Shown here: positions 59,901 to 64,000 of the stretch, one piece after another
Layout: the number at the start of each line of letters is the position of its first letter
How positions within the stretch are numbered: position 1 is the stretch's first letter
DNA from: JANSWP01 sp041941305
GTDB taxonomy: Bacteria; Bacteroidota; Bacteroidia; Chitinophagales; Saprospiraceae
Direction: 5' to 3'
DNA length: 64,000 nt
NCBI GenBank assembly: GCA_041941305.1
Contig: JBGTQJ010000027.1
Span: 1 to 64,000 of the forward strand
Made by a program: the position numbers and the translations under genes
Notes under the pieces: model-generated
Told to the model about the DNA's origin: nothing
Seen by the model: the letters and a program-made list of their open reading frames with translations, nothing else
The model's database searches: none

Positions 59901-62066
59901 GCAACAAATTATGCGCTGGATTTTGACGGTAATAATGATTATGTTGAGATTCCAGATAATGACTCATTAGACATTACTCATGCAATCACTTTAGAGGCTT
60001 GGATCAAACCTACTAGTTTGTCAGGGATACAAGGTATTATTTCAAAAGAACCAGAGACCGGATATCACGAACAACCCTACCAATTGAGATTAGATGGTGA
60101 TAAAATTGCAATTGGTATATATGATTTCCCTGATGATAGATTTGAAATCAGTGATGTGAGTATCCCAATCGGAGAATGGACTCATGTTGCTGCCATTTTT
60201 GATGGAAATAAAATGTTTTTATATGTAAATGGAGAAAAAATTTCATCCAAATTTTCAGCTTGGCAATCGTCACGTTACCCTGATGAAATAATTATTAATA
60301 AAGGGTTATTAAGTATAGGAGTAACTGATCGTTATAATTCTTTTAAAGGAGAAATAGATGAAGTTAGGATTTGGAATAAGGCAAGATCCGCTCAGGAAAT
60401 AAAAGATTTCAAAGACAAAAAACTTAGTGGTACTGAACCAGGGCTTGTTATTTATCATGATTTTGATGGAGATGGTCCGAATGGCGAAACCGTAAAAGAT
60501 AAAGGGAAAAATGGGCTTCATGGGCTTATAAAAAATATGAGCAAGGTCAATGACTGGGTACCATCAGACAGACCAGATGGGGTGATGATAAGAAAGATGC
60601 CTGTTCAAAATGATTTCTGTTCAGAAGCAGAAAATAATGAATCCTATCAATGGCTAAGGTTGAGCAACCCTGATCCATCTTCCATAAAAGGGGAATTGGA
60701 AGACTTGCAATTGAGTCCCATCATCGTCAATGAGGAGGAACAGCCCCACTATGTCTTAAGAGCACCGGTGAATTGTGAAGAGAAGAGTGGATATTGGATA
60801 GAAGGGGGGTCAGAGACTTATTTTGCACATGATAGTTCAGAACATTCATTTGACAATGTAGAGGTTCTGGTTCAACAGGAAAAATACGCCTACCGTTGGG
60901 TAGATTTTGATGGAGCTATTCCCAATAGTCCTGTATTGTCCAATAATAAAGAGGGAGGAAAATCCTGTCCGTGTTTGGTCAATAATTCGAGCAGCAATGA
61001 CAAGGAGGTCATCGGAAATTATGTGGAAGGTACTGACAAATGTGTCTTTGCAATGGACGGGCAAGAACTGGAAAGCGCTAATTTTAAACTGCTGATTTAT
61101 TTTTCACTGAAATTTTGTGTAGATCCAGATATTGAATTGAATAATCAATATGAATCACCATTGTATGAATGGAAAAATTATAATGAACTCACACCGCTGG
61201 AGGAACTAAAATTGTATAACTGGAATAACCGGGTCATCACAAGAGCACCTGTGGATTGTGAGGTTCATATTTTAGGAGAGTTCCTACCAGTTTTGGAAAA
61301 ATATGGATTGCCAATTTTATATACCGATGAACTGCTTTATCACAACAACTTTGAGGTTTTGCTCCCCAAAGAGGAAATCCCACTTGAATGGGAAACAACT
61401 ACAGATTTGGATGAGGCAGTAGTAGCGAGTATAGAGCAGGGAAAGAAAATATGTCCCTGCCTGGTAAATGAAACCATCATCGGCTTTTATAAGGAAGGAA
61501 CTGATTTTTGTACCTTTCCTCATCCCAACACAAAAAAACTGATTACAAAAACAGAGTTCAAATTATTAAAATATCCTAAACAACCTCTGCTTGCCTCTTA
61601 CGAGCCTGGAAAGAAAATACCTGGGAGGATAATCCTTCCCGAAAAGGCTTTCATTACCGGAACGCATAATGGTAAGAATATCTATTTTGTCAAAGACATA
61701 AAAGAATTCAAGGGAACCATCCGATATGGATATAAGATAGACCTTTTCGCCGGTAATGGTGATGGTTATCTCATGTTTAAAAATAATAAGGTTTATTCAG
61801 TAAGAGGAGAAGAAGTAGAATTTTTATTGGGAGAAGATTATGAATGGGAGACTCCTTTCGACAGCAATAGTTCCAACTGGACCTCTGAAGTCGCAGAAAG
61901 CTATATTATCATAGGAAATATCGATGATGTCGATCACGGTGCGTGCATGACTCCAAATAATGATTTGGGCATCGTACCTGTTGATGGCAACAACTGCCAT
62001 TACATTGAATTGGGTTCAGATGAAGTAAAAACGACGAGTGATTTTAAAGTATTGATAGAGAAGTAG
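41958..62066 (+). CDS. Giant secreted multidomain lectin-like protein
   Basis: A single uninterrupted frame encodes 6702 residues with a signal peptide ending LFAQ. Layout: a conserved N-terminal block (about 20-290) ending in a W-x-V-Q-V-KDPMG segment; a long beta-rich part (about 300-1700); a charged helical insert (about 1705-1790, rich in KRTKKYN-like repeats); a further beta-rich part with CGNGDGK (to about 2330); a Big_5-like Ig domain (about 2340-2480); a large unassigned part; a tectonin-like propeller (about 3085-3320); repeated 300-450-residue modules each ending in a LamG-like domain; and DM9-like repeats at the end. No T9SS tail is visible. It is probably a surface adhesin or contact protein. 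The first 850 bases are visibly GC-richer than the rest. Confidence 0.9.
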   Translation: MSKLHTFTIVLILSFIGNCLFAQQVFPVNATAALLPPHSLVLSDYANERSQDMLFTVTLNDPVEPTRDVYFKLTVKHNGQDIMVTDPNFVPMPMQLSQFTPELITGSELAPYLQSHALIRTNGGDGSTSLPEGFNKICLEVIDLQRGIPISNQACASGFFQELETPIPELPACGLEIPYSETQNFMFRWLPRHFGLPNAPAMVEYEFTLVELLPGTLDPNDGFDQAFQMYQTTTLSPTLLYTVSEPQLEEGKWYAWRVQVKDPMGSNVFENNGFGPVCTFFYGGIEDDQGSNPSMACEALITSFGAISGGNSEASLAEGDVVDLGFFELTIGQINGLGNGYSGQGTVNVPFLKAQVKVEFENLKVNSKGRVYETGKVQAIRELTVLGDDLEDSNLTLAEMFNPNTANYLHSLMLNPSFENRRTSNREDSDDVPIGLPLTIDNQNEQGEFLPNLIITHLEFTERRAIATGFSGFRDLEEGNLIRFANNEITCTPYGFEKDASLEMLSDYVFLFSNNDVLEILGAYEGRGISTSLKFNCEGFKEYTIHGNYEINPDNLKLKENENTIVLSFETNSSDLLDFTASVENLPGAYLPNMPEYVFETGTGQLDFSIITNPEELSFPESYSENKGEEWIGLYFPELSTQIPGQWDFSGQNQRIELPIGNLMYDNNGLWATASGQDLVDISDGRLYTWPFGVSELQLEFAESNLFDAILKGNVKVPIIDEPFAFETNLDTESEFSNPRLILKPTDNTGGMSLWKAALGYNEDAKVWAIQRKIGGENQFFPQAELHGNFSVHISEEEFKTYLKENQIAQLSGLKNAFQLTEEPNISLNNLLITELIVDPLAPIEDRYILKHYDQENTKIKIGDKELRINSLWINNQLIDGKEEIGLEIGVIENEKEVTITLWAILNELNGFDLDRIETDVRQIDCDCVFEDSELPRQRRNRWDAFDIQNLGQYASTMEGNQPEKGVEFSNFTFEEKFPYNPSTNEITIPYLNLKLKTNSDGSSVLGRGLSDWDCAAIQVEQGEQDTIEVPDLSNFEINTSFFDKLENHTSAVNAEIEKGNPSKAFELPIDLTEHLEKFLKLYKKGDEEHKFPDSDHHLILVGFDLNPDKTKAIAKLLLTVREGSQYFVFGNAKMELFPNAVQFDGLKMYLLEGKDSDDDRFPFTYLKSLNGDESTGSYAELSCNGFEGFNVQGTYAFHYEETTIGGDCTDIDGSTGLMEVNTAVQFGVDKIGWLNRDKIMAIAEDVEFQAMSNSDKAQVLKNALPSLKDLNLSDDDLIKRLSEPEGCRPNLYQQLSLDFIIKNKDLGSFIAPLNLPEDQMPMAHYNFESVLFHPIKGVVDFSDTEDPWTTAPEIRGNKNTFIGIHFEELDLQPIGFFSGNSNTTNNSSSTREVLKIPAKDFVFEHGMGFSGHINKYNPVPDGDLGGWNYTMDLFRFTLIEGAVKTDFNKDVLYETNAVTVGGMLLKGKIQLPIVEDKQWMEFDAAYTYSQGDKTPLVFMIISESELGQVFDLKFLGNIKMQMCTDVDAPAASITLALNESGSDYFNASEFEPYASISGSFWVEFDGQGSNAEGSSGGFKPSFFLPRLDFQDMEINNPGRYSDCTAEQAPIRGVKNMSVGAFSFAPNAISPCTFNMDAFNTLTSGEEKDEENKDPCAGLLQGLPLSISDIAFNCIKETDNGLEKYGYSFDFTLEVDLIGFMNAGQCIKKKLEENKKPKNNNQESEGETLKRTKKYNNLITAMQEEEEARGLKRTKRYKDLNLARQETDESRIEEAKNAKKTKLGRALGKAKKAIPSELSGKSRISIITHTNTNSGKLEFDRVHVSQVTVKGEFTFISLEGGFNLFNNDQTYGNGFKGYLNASLEQGLEFKVAGQIGTTNYDDSKSMNNPDNVYRYFFIDMSFLYKPGMIPIPLSAPFLHIDGFGGGFQYNMVPNDLLPSGDSFSKYMLKPGEKNPAQPEYESYVVEDILTPGVSLSGLTYSPRPSAFGFGGNVIFSVAPGKPKLSVVAWGEIGVNVNFAENNGKMSLYSITLNGNGYVMPKAENPPHDAVGSTEVSGQFSLDAQYNHEKGFLSIVPAFSFVYPNVGIDLGNQKLPLRLSPNDIFEIEAHGEGHALWLFKKPSEGANLNLSEAGQWYVKVGTPYEGVGVDFNFLGVTLAQMNGYFQVGHNLDPIPRIAELVPEWSNGSATDPSRESAKTYAQGDGIVMGARFKIPDRTYEFLMFRGRLTAGAGFDLSLKKYPKSFSCGNGDGKIGINNWYAKGQAYAYFKALLDMRVDLWFYEGWVNIFDAYAAISLEAELPNPTWMRGIIKGRFTILKKIKGRFAFKMEIGERCAAIANNPLAGINVIEQIIPQNGDIEVPIYENPAVSFNMPVGKMITIEEIEVDDSDEENPKVNTIIRTFKSQFKEFTLKEEATGKQLDGNIAIAHDYYSASFNMENILKAKTKYTITVKVGWQEKKNGIWKNLNYDEERTATFTTGDYPQNIERKALAYQAPGYSQRFWHKGYALPQLLFKHDGYNYLFPASSDEYKEDSRIKDDKKDQIPDGIPLEYYIELAEYKKEGEQWKSTDQLIRVPLGNYPGKNDVTIEKPTIDWTPLSAFANLSFALPKVITVEETGKQVEFAKLDQQNLKKGHVYRMQIFRSPNRDFVIRQTKQGGLVELEVKNQDSLDESQRAELEEALEVSETRATVLKGGGSILEGGLYKILYEYYFAISEFDNLADKLKDTEIISLNGKTKTKFDFPNEGKELYGIPPFLGHMYDRYFGVQPKKESFDYYDQLKLMKNLRVRNPLVLVKNKYQYNSQYGIIENQGLVKGRHPFEPILYQESNGIQFSRYASDHEMNIPYRAFDHFHEYEYRKAVENGFELDRLEIVRYRTKDQWLAISKNLMRPYYETPPEWDLPAQEFNPNGWAFHLNFDGKGDNKMLWPGNDPKTIEKPEQLFENQLERSIHGVESIHQGNSIPFAFEDARQRILSIQSTLAHYQSNIAGWYIDYYTSDTWENKYGGGANETTLRHYRDKKFNHVIYQHFPTNEKVEWAFPRLNKWTRFDQEVPFEVLQQADAVVFKLPVTGGSVSPPTEEEGTAITFGNWTKMGDEKVTDVTALGGQPWVIREQMSEDRGKPTFTLEACGWSEVEDIYYSKVLSVGSDGRLWSHNHSTIWSKENSATPSVNTYKGNNCCIDIAADDQGNLWVLENDKKIRSYNANSSSWNTDPPSGLGEAIAVSKNGTPFVIGNNHHGIFKLVNGQWEELKEGGQGSGLDISIDHLGRPWVISLGGDVWYYDKKWIDFNTNSKTELKGKRIEVTDQYIYVISIDNTLWRRPFPGVTPKETKSEGIRVYPGSTGSMGMMKLDYPENFKTLEKVVISREDGKVLYYWDDDWDENHKYNKYASEQLDSIDYNPAYKSSGCNLMELPFGSTYVVYVELDEESYITDPFVFSGSKTSCRGEFYKKHISQIEEKYRDEPNLIHFEYDTESGKYIIESNNKNSDDYNDLSFATISSDGLRYAYLSFDYPKKLYPYVDGQPIHSSGMNYDIYSETFALGTSFELPDVQALNDYELTFVYSNKGYFKLDLNEQFWKDGKITALYDKKTTTNKEVLCGFTFPGELIPKKNQNYAYRTGKDKYSEILLSAGETLFDYSKGFTVEMFVKPIVQKSNQSLFRTSSNWLVFDLWGEDREFNLQNTFGNPIVSNRKVQNGIWYHIVINSDGKKLSLIIDGEIQGQIDISDEVNSMWDETTFRINVSSNEVLIDYFRLWPYEIPACDLVASDSENSISSPLVDWDFNDGPGSTIISDKSGNDFHGKLSSKYGYDFIYCPNKWMEIPANDHQINDVSDFKQQLSYDGNGNLKLSMDACRDWEYMIIWNRSSTPNKLENMWKKEWDGEQVFNVGVKNGQRQAIEMKAAENIEGIWTLPKLPNGNYDFLGLLGEDDYRTNSSLLKLDDQSKYYNIKSSSKAYLNEIIHFPLTQINFRPHKEITGQIKLNKVGHFNSQLMSIQEANSDVPLAFIQELDDEEFIILSGCFENPEIVKCDEWFTIPGFDASKSYSINLYYEDEIVQLNPDFSFEVVRLLLPQPFKPKKSKKLIHMGDVCPGTVFLTESSNSNPSSWSDIFISRYNSSTDEYEPYQGIGGRNNEIYHYSVDNNGTVAIDIEHFPKGYLKDPRKIDQLNLNETYQIEGIYYDTYKVELKNQYQELEETDDKRYVNKLYFPLLNFSYDDGKQELQIQQRGTWKNWEDIGLKSIKIFDQQGNMVFPESNSNNLYQGLGISLINYSSSGGSTPWGPSPPKYWTKKFPVSEFSSSKIYDVIISTSAGELFYQLNEPFQEFRHQTIVIDKNYAQEPPQTLMPCQNSPIKDFLSIRHWGESCEGSLYLYYPFNKENIEYVNISIDGHNGGEIIYHWDRGLDEAHLNTGKLNSQEDKWEITYSPEELISGETIIENLPLGNYNVIVGTYGLENNRPHQFICAVELKEESQIFKFSYRMPDRLPQLNTYGDKYITLRYDSKNNKLFFPLSSYRELNSYTLGSLRNGNLFKSDGEIIANFSNFYNSNESTHNNYRGSGSLRVHDYVSGTSERVNFKDIISLVNIEQGKDYVFYIKIKYHDPFSIQLDSDFWKHGRISRIFDSDDEDESPEECHYVTPPKGENYIVQLDGNAESFIETREINFSELDFAIEARIYLDQSAEESQWILEGDWSLSLENNQLVFNPGNLTFSTTIPTDEWTHILLIKENNNASLYINFEEIEQQSIQQLIPVNGRLKIGKNLAGSIDYFRLWKTSNICEIARPDPNDQSNLILNYELNDGPGRKVVIDAAQNQQTGDLFIENHACNWQVLEEEGTFAIGGCNLTCTGSNEQNYTIKHWGASSCANHLYLYFPESAGELKRMAIYDQQGIMRYYFDKEWEEEHFIDYSADETDPFSKAGEIELNVNMGIISKENASLITSLDPEMVNYKVYAQFDGGYFETDCELKAEFQSFNLKSISTEPAEIIYPYPLLKVAYNPQNNKVKIDKVGDLDTITSIALETFHKNDDGWQIRWVYLDEFSENGFEQILVSNDIPVGNYEQHSWNEWLDFSDWGKGLESADLYFKTNDNIRGFDLNHHLFEYDDNQIFYHLLNAPSNDHDYNYYCKYITPPIPKSVQENKALVVDDFRFELDDLPDGDFTVETKFKFIPDSRVELVGFDAWVDFESDEIQVNTYEEDYAFEKKLVEGAWYHFTFSNKQATNKQAVYINGNEIGEVTNLVFDESDSELILRDFAGIDYLSIWDKALNATEILSNIDHLDLTNKPNLFLYYDFNEGPCQPAIIDKSGNQQHQKNVYDEDKYWISDVPKIKTKEEILAKSAHNYALKLDGNGFAQSNDIRRFNNPQRSWETEPFTMEAWIWLEEYNAKAEIIRLDAVDKSWDMAIDLNENGKVRLVQPWERNTILESTNPVPLKQWTHIAFVIDDRPFTSFIYLNGENNTEIFDEFRRYEGDATISIGKSLKGQIDEVKMWNYKRSIDEITDDLEHGIQNAEGLMLYYNFDEEKDSEKVEENVLVSGATLNGSWERVTSPVPIELTFAKNWTLKTVNVEADIEDHEMEEYTLEAWINISEVEYTEDYKYDDPLIKFCHEHRTGFNDFYLYELKLNKNHWKHVALTYKNEIYTIYLNGEKIRQYTEDPCDDFKYLTFKKGTTFDEIKIWSKVRSQGEIKDGMFKKLTGNESDLLRYYDFEEGSTDTIFDKSIAQKHFPTYENFEWKKETLPKDFSEVEEITITNWATNGRGFDIPLYQKLNSFVETEELTIEFLMKKEPGDPWIKDKDDKQILLVYDYYDKFKCPNLSITHQGSIKFYDESELYESEPNLILNDEWNHIALVWSSNNDSYINKGVRLFVNGELVKKTNDYMPWSSYDREEYLTFYSGFAFDELRIWDVALDSDDLEAYMYQKFTKPKEGLIAYYQFDDLAESTNNLTEFAETFDPNLFGTFNNRDELPVFTFLEIANIDFKEESSNPPTSTTNTETATNYALDFDGNNDYVEIPDNDSLDITHAITLEAWIKPTSLSGIQGIISKEPETGYHEQPYQLRLDGDKIAIGIYDFPDDRFEISDVSIPIGEWTHVAAIFDGNKMFLYVNGEKISSKFSAWQSSRYPDEIIINKGLLSIGVTDRYNSFKGEIDEVRIWNKARSAQEIKDFKDKKLSGTEPGLVIYHDFDGDGPNGETVKDKGKNGLHGLIKNMSKVNDWVPSDRPDGVMIRKMPVQNDFCSEAENNESYQWLRLSNPDPSSIKGELEDLQLSPIIVNEEEQPHYVLRAPVNCEEKSGYWIEGGSETYFAHDSSEHSFDNVEVLVQQEKYAYRWVDFDGAIPNSPVLSNNKEGGKSCPCLVNNSSSNDKEVIGNYVEGTDKCVFAMDGQELESANFKLLIYFSLKFCVDPDIELNNQYESPLYEWKNYNELTPLEELKLYNWNNRVITRAPVDCEVHILGEFLPVLEKYGLPILYTDELLYHNNFEVLLPKEEIPLEWETTTDLDEAVVASIEQGKKICPCLVNETIIGFYKEGTDFCTFPHPNTKKLITKTEFKLLKYPKQPLLASYEPGKKIPGRIILPEKAFITGTHNGKNIYFVKDIKEFKGTIRYGYKIDLFAGNGDGYLMFKNNKVYSVRGEEVEFLLGEDYEWETPFDSNSSNWTSEVAESYIIIGNIDDVDHGACMTPNNDLGIVPVDGNNCHYIELGSDEVKTTSDFKVLIEK
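51210..51925 (+). other. Tectonin-like beta-propeller region of the giant protein
   Basis: Residues about 3085-3320 repeat a pattern of DV-ALGGQPWVI, VLSVGSDGRLWSH, DIAADDQGNLWVLEND, AIAVSKNGTPFVIG and DISIDHLGRPWVIS, each followed by W and a short loop. This is the tectonin/TECPR signature of a six-bladed lectin propeller known from slime moulds, fish egg lectins and some bacteria. Confidence 0.75.
51940..57330 (+). other. HWG-x-LYLYYP modules of the giant protein
   Basis: Units recur near residues 3329, 4348 and 4843, with degenerate ones near 3814 and 4073. Clear ones begin with KHWG/RHWG, then G-x-LYLYFP, an I-x-x-x-G-x-x-x-YYWD segment and W-x-E-x-H. Most end with a Cys-x-Y-(V/I)-T-P-P linker leading into a LamG-like domain. 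Confidence 0.7.
52780..60540 (+). other. Seven LamG-like domains of the giant protein
   Basis: Jelly-roll domains with the pattern NYALxLDG, FTxEAWI, EWTHVA, LYxNGE, IGKSLxGxIDEVRIWN and YYDFxEG start near 52780, 55861, 57340, 57940, 58571, 59160 and 59907. The last four follow one another directly. LamG-like folds bind glycans or proteins; copies vary strongly, the seventh being closest to the consensus. Confidence 0.85.
60740..62063 (+). other. DM9-like C-terminal repeats of the giant protein
   Basis: Two clear repeats contain RAPVNC or RAPVDC, a FDNVEVL/FEVLLP strand, W with DFDGAIP-type turn, GGKSCPCLV or GKKICPCLV, then IGNYVEGTDKC / IGFYKEGTDFC and FKLL. A third, weaker one ends the protein with NCHYIELG and FKVLIEK. 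The pattern resembles DM9 (DUF3421) repeats, found in insect and mollusc proteins that bind mannose. Confidence 0.55.
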
Positions 62067-62075
62067 AGGTAATCT

Positions 62076-62133
62076 TTGGAGGGAAGCATGTTTAAAATTT
62101 GCTTTGGCAAATTTTAAACATGCTTCCCTCCAA
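62076..62133 (+). terminator. Perfect 27-bp hairpin after the giant gene
   Basis: Positions 62076-62102 are fully complementary to 62107-62133 with loop TTTG. It lies 9 bases after the stop codon. A second short hairpin with GAAA loop (CGGCGGC/GCCGCCG, 62145-62162) follows. No long T-run is seen apart from TTTTT between them, so attenuation or mRNA protection is as likely as full termination. Confidence 0.75.
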
Positions 62134-62234
62134 GAAATATTTTTCGGCGGCGAAAGCCGCCGGATGCTGGAATTCGCAATGTGCGTAATATGAGTAATTA
62201 ATTGATCTTACATAAAAAAAGGAATACTACACAT

Positions 62235-64000
62235 ATGAAATCCATACACCTTACCCTGATTTTTTTGCTTTTGGGCATATGGAATATACAAGCCCAACAG
62301 ACAGACATTTTATTAAAGGCAAGCCATTCTAATGGAGAGATGGTTCTAAAATGGTATCCGCTTCGCCCTACTTTATGGGATAGTTTGAATACCATCGGTT
62401 ATCACCTGGAAAGGTACGAATTGGATGAAAATGGAGGGGTAGATAACAATAGTCGTACAGCCTTAGCCGGGAATCCTCTTCCAGCAATTTTTCCAAAAGA
62501 TTCGTTGTGGTTTGTTGAGCGCGCAGGAGAGCAGGATGGCTACCTCGTTGCCATAGGAGAATTGCTTTACAATCCGGAATATCAATTTGCCGAAAATGAA
62601 TTATTGGATGCCACTACGGTGCGGTACAATTATCTGGTACATGAAATAAAGTATTCAGATAATATTGCCGCCAATGCATTGGGCTTGTTTTATCAGGATA
62701 CGACCATGGTAGATGGGTTGAAATACCGTTATGTATTATCGGCTAAGCAAAATGGGGAAACCATATTATCCGCTCAGGTGGATATGAATTCTGAGTCGGG
62801 GTATTGGCAAAATGAGGTTCCTGATTTCAATTTGGAATTTGAATTCCCTGGAGGAGAATCACTGACGGATATGAGTGGAAGATTGTTGGAGCATCCATTG
62901 GACATCGTATCATCCATCGCCAAACCTTATGGAGATTCCATCGTTTTGCGGTGGGGACCCAATAATCCGGAATTTTGGTCGCGTGCCAACAAAATAGGCT
63001 ATGAAATTATGCGAACTGAAGTGGTTCAGGGTAAGGAAACCGGGGTACAATCTTTGGGTTTTATACGCCCCTTGGAAGAAGACCAATTGGGGGAATATGT
63101 AGCCGATGATTCCATGGCACTTATTGCTGCACAGGTCTTGTACGGCAACATGGCAACCCAACCTCAAAATCTTTATGAATCTTCCTCATTGTTTGAAAAT
63201 CGATATGGATTGGCACTCTATTCAGCAGACAGGTCTGCTTTAGCAGCTAATATTTTAGGTCTGCGTTACGTTGACACCGATGTGGAACCTGGGAAAACCT
63301 ATATGTATTATATCGTTTCGCCAGTTTCTAATTTCCCAATGGGAAGCGAATTTCTGGAGGTAGAAAATGTTTACCAACCTGATCCTGCCCCAGTAGGTTT
63401 TCGGTATGAATCTGGAGATAAAGTCGTCCAGTTGAGTTGGAATAAAACAGAAAATGAACTCAATTATTCTGCATATAATCTGGAGCGCTCGGATGATGAT
63501 GGGCAAACCTATTTCCAACTCAACAAGCGTCCCATTCTCTTTATCGAAGACGATGAATTTCCATTAGACCATTTTGTATTTCACGATTCAGTTGAAACCA
63601 ATTACAAAATGTATCATTATCGCCTTAGGGGTATCAGTGCCTTTGCAGAAACCAGCTTGCCAGCAGAAATTCAGGCACAAGCGATTGATCTCACACCACC
63701 TCCCAGAGTCCGCCTGACAGAGTTTCGACTTCTTGATGATACCACTCATATGTTGATTTCCTGGAAAACGCCCAAAGAAATACCAGATGATTTTGCAGGT
63801 TACCGGGTTTTACTGGGTCAAGGCACGCTAGGGCATTTCGATACTTTGACCAACTTGTTGGCTGCAGATGTTTTATCCTATACCTACACGGTTGAAAAAT
63901 ATTCAGAACGAACCCACTTTTTTAAAGTCTTATCTGAAGATGTGAATGGCAATTTTAGTAGTTCAGAAGCGCATTATGTCCACTACCCGGATTTAGTCCC
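62235..64000 (+). CDS. Fibronectin type III-like secreted protein, partial
   Basis: An open frame starts at 62235 with a signal peptide ending NIQAQ and continues without stop to the window edge (588 codons). Two or more fibronectin type III-like units are seen, marked by GEMVLKWYPLRPTLWDSL, DSIVLRWGPNNPEFWSRANK, KVVQLSWNKTENELNYSAYN and MLISWKTPKEIPDDFAGYRV, each with G-Y/YNLER and a YRYVL/YMYYIV strand. It is probably another surface or secreted component, the third same-strand gene of the cassette after the barrel and the giant. Its C-terminus and any sorting tail lie outside. Confidence 0.85.
   Translation, partial: MKSIHLTLIFLLLGIWNIQAQQTDILLKASHSNGEMVLKWYPLRPTLWDSLNTIGYHLERYELDENGGVDNNSRTALAGNPLPAIFPKDSLWFVERAGEQDGYLVAIGELLYNPEYQFAENELLDATTVRYNYLVHEIKYSDNIAANALGLFYQDTTMVDGLKYRYVLSAKQNGETILSAQVDMNSESGYWQNEVPDFNLEFEFPGGESLTDMSGRLLEHPLDIVSSIAKPYGDSIVLRWGPNNPEFWSRANKIGYEIMRTEVVQGKETGVQSLGFIRPLEEDQLGEYVADDSMALIAAQVLYGNMATQPQNLYESSSLFENRYGLALYSADRSALAANILGLRYVDTDVEPGKTYMYYIVSPVSNFPMGSEFLEVENVYQPDPAPVGFRYESGDKVVQLSWNKTENELNYSAYNLERSDDDGQTYFQLNKRPILFIEDDEFPLDHFVFHDSVETNYKMYHYRLRGISAFAETSLPAEIQAQAIDLTPPPRVRLTEFRLLDDTTHMLISWKTPKEIPDDFAGYRVLLGQGTLGHFDTLTNLLAADVLSYTYTVEKYSERTHFFKVLSEDVNGNFSSSEAHYVHYPDLV

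Noticed and set aside
61586..62066. T9SS sorting domain at the end of the giant protein
   Set aside because: The end lacks the PNP start and the G-x-Y-x-x-K/V strand pattern of type A or the FTPNxDG motif of type B; it reads as a DM9-like repeat.

Overview
The window reads as chromosome of a free-living Bacteroidota, most likely of the Saprospiria/Saprospirales type. The reasons are secretion signals of the type IX system (type A tail on the CotH protein, gliding-type C-terminal tail on the 284-aa protein), many lipoproteins, weak or absent Shine-Dalgarno sequences, a TAnnTTTG-like -7 box in front of hemL, and families such as DUF5723-like and LamG/fibronectin giants. The lineage is an inference; there is no rRNA gene here.

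Bases 1-32400 are mostly ordinary housekeeping and envelope genes: a TPR lipoprotein, a D-aminoacylase-like amidohydrolase, a GMC oxidoreductase with its gluconate-2-dehydrogenase-subunit-3 partner, a TRAP transporter lacking its binding protein plus a CIA30 protein, an alpha/beta hydrolase, DUF3291, a LEA2-type lipoprotein, a sulfurtransferase, a nucleoid-associated protein, an Ig-like lipoprotein, a T9SS cargo protein, a DUF5723-like/lipoprotein pair, hemL, a Nif3 plus zinc-ribbon pair, a second TPR protein, a CAU-anticodon tRNA, a diaminopentanoate-dehydrogenase-like enzyme, purQ, a small membrane protein, a sugar isomerase-like Tat lipoprotein, a propeller-like lipoprotein and a CotH-family T9SS protein.

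Bases 32400-41650 form the most unusual locus. A secreted TPR-CHAT caspase-like protein (33225-36227) faces an ECF sigma factor (38977-39588) and a single-pass anti-sigma-like protein (37846-38781), with a four-helix-bundle gene between them. The CHAT gene and an outer-membrane-barrel gene (39819-41651), which starts divergently from the sigma gene, share an identical 16-bp upstream element plus an 11-bp element. That suggests one regulon controlled by a CHAT protease/anti-sigma/sigma circuit.

Bases 39819-64000 are a secreted-protein cassette: the barrel, a giant 6702-aa protein with a signal peptide, an Ig-like region, a tectonin-like propeller, seven LamG-like modules and DM9-like repeats, and the first 588 codons of a fibronectin-type protein running off the window.

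A theme through the whole window is the content of the intergenic gaps. Many begin exactly at a stop codon with a short-word repeat tract (heptamers, GGGGTGC words, GGTGGACGGTCGA words) or a long hairpin, often the same word family after unrelated genes and in the orientation of the gene just ended.
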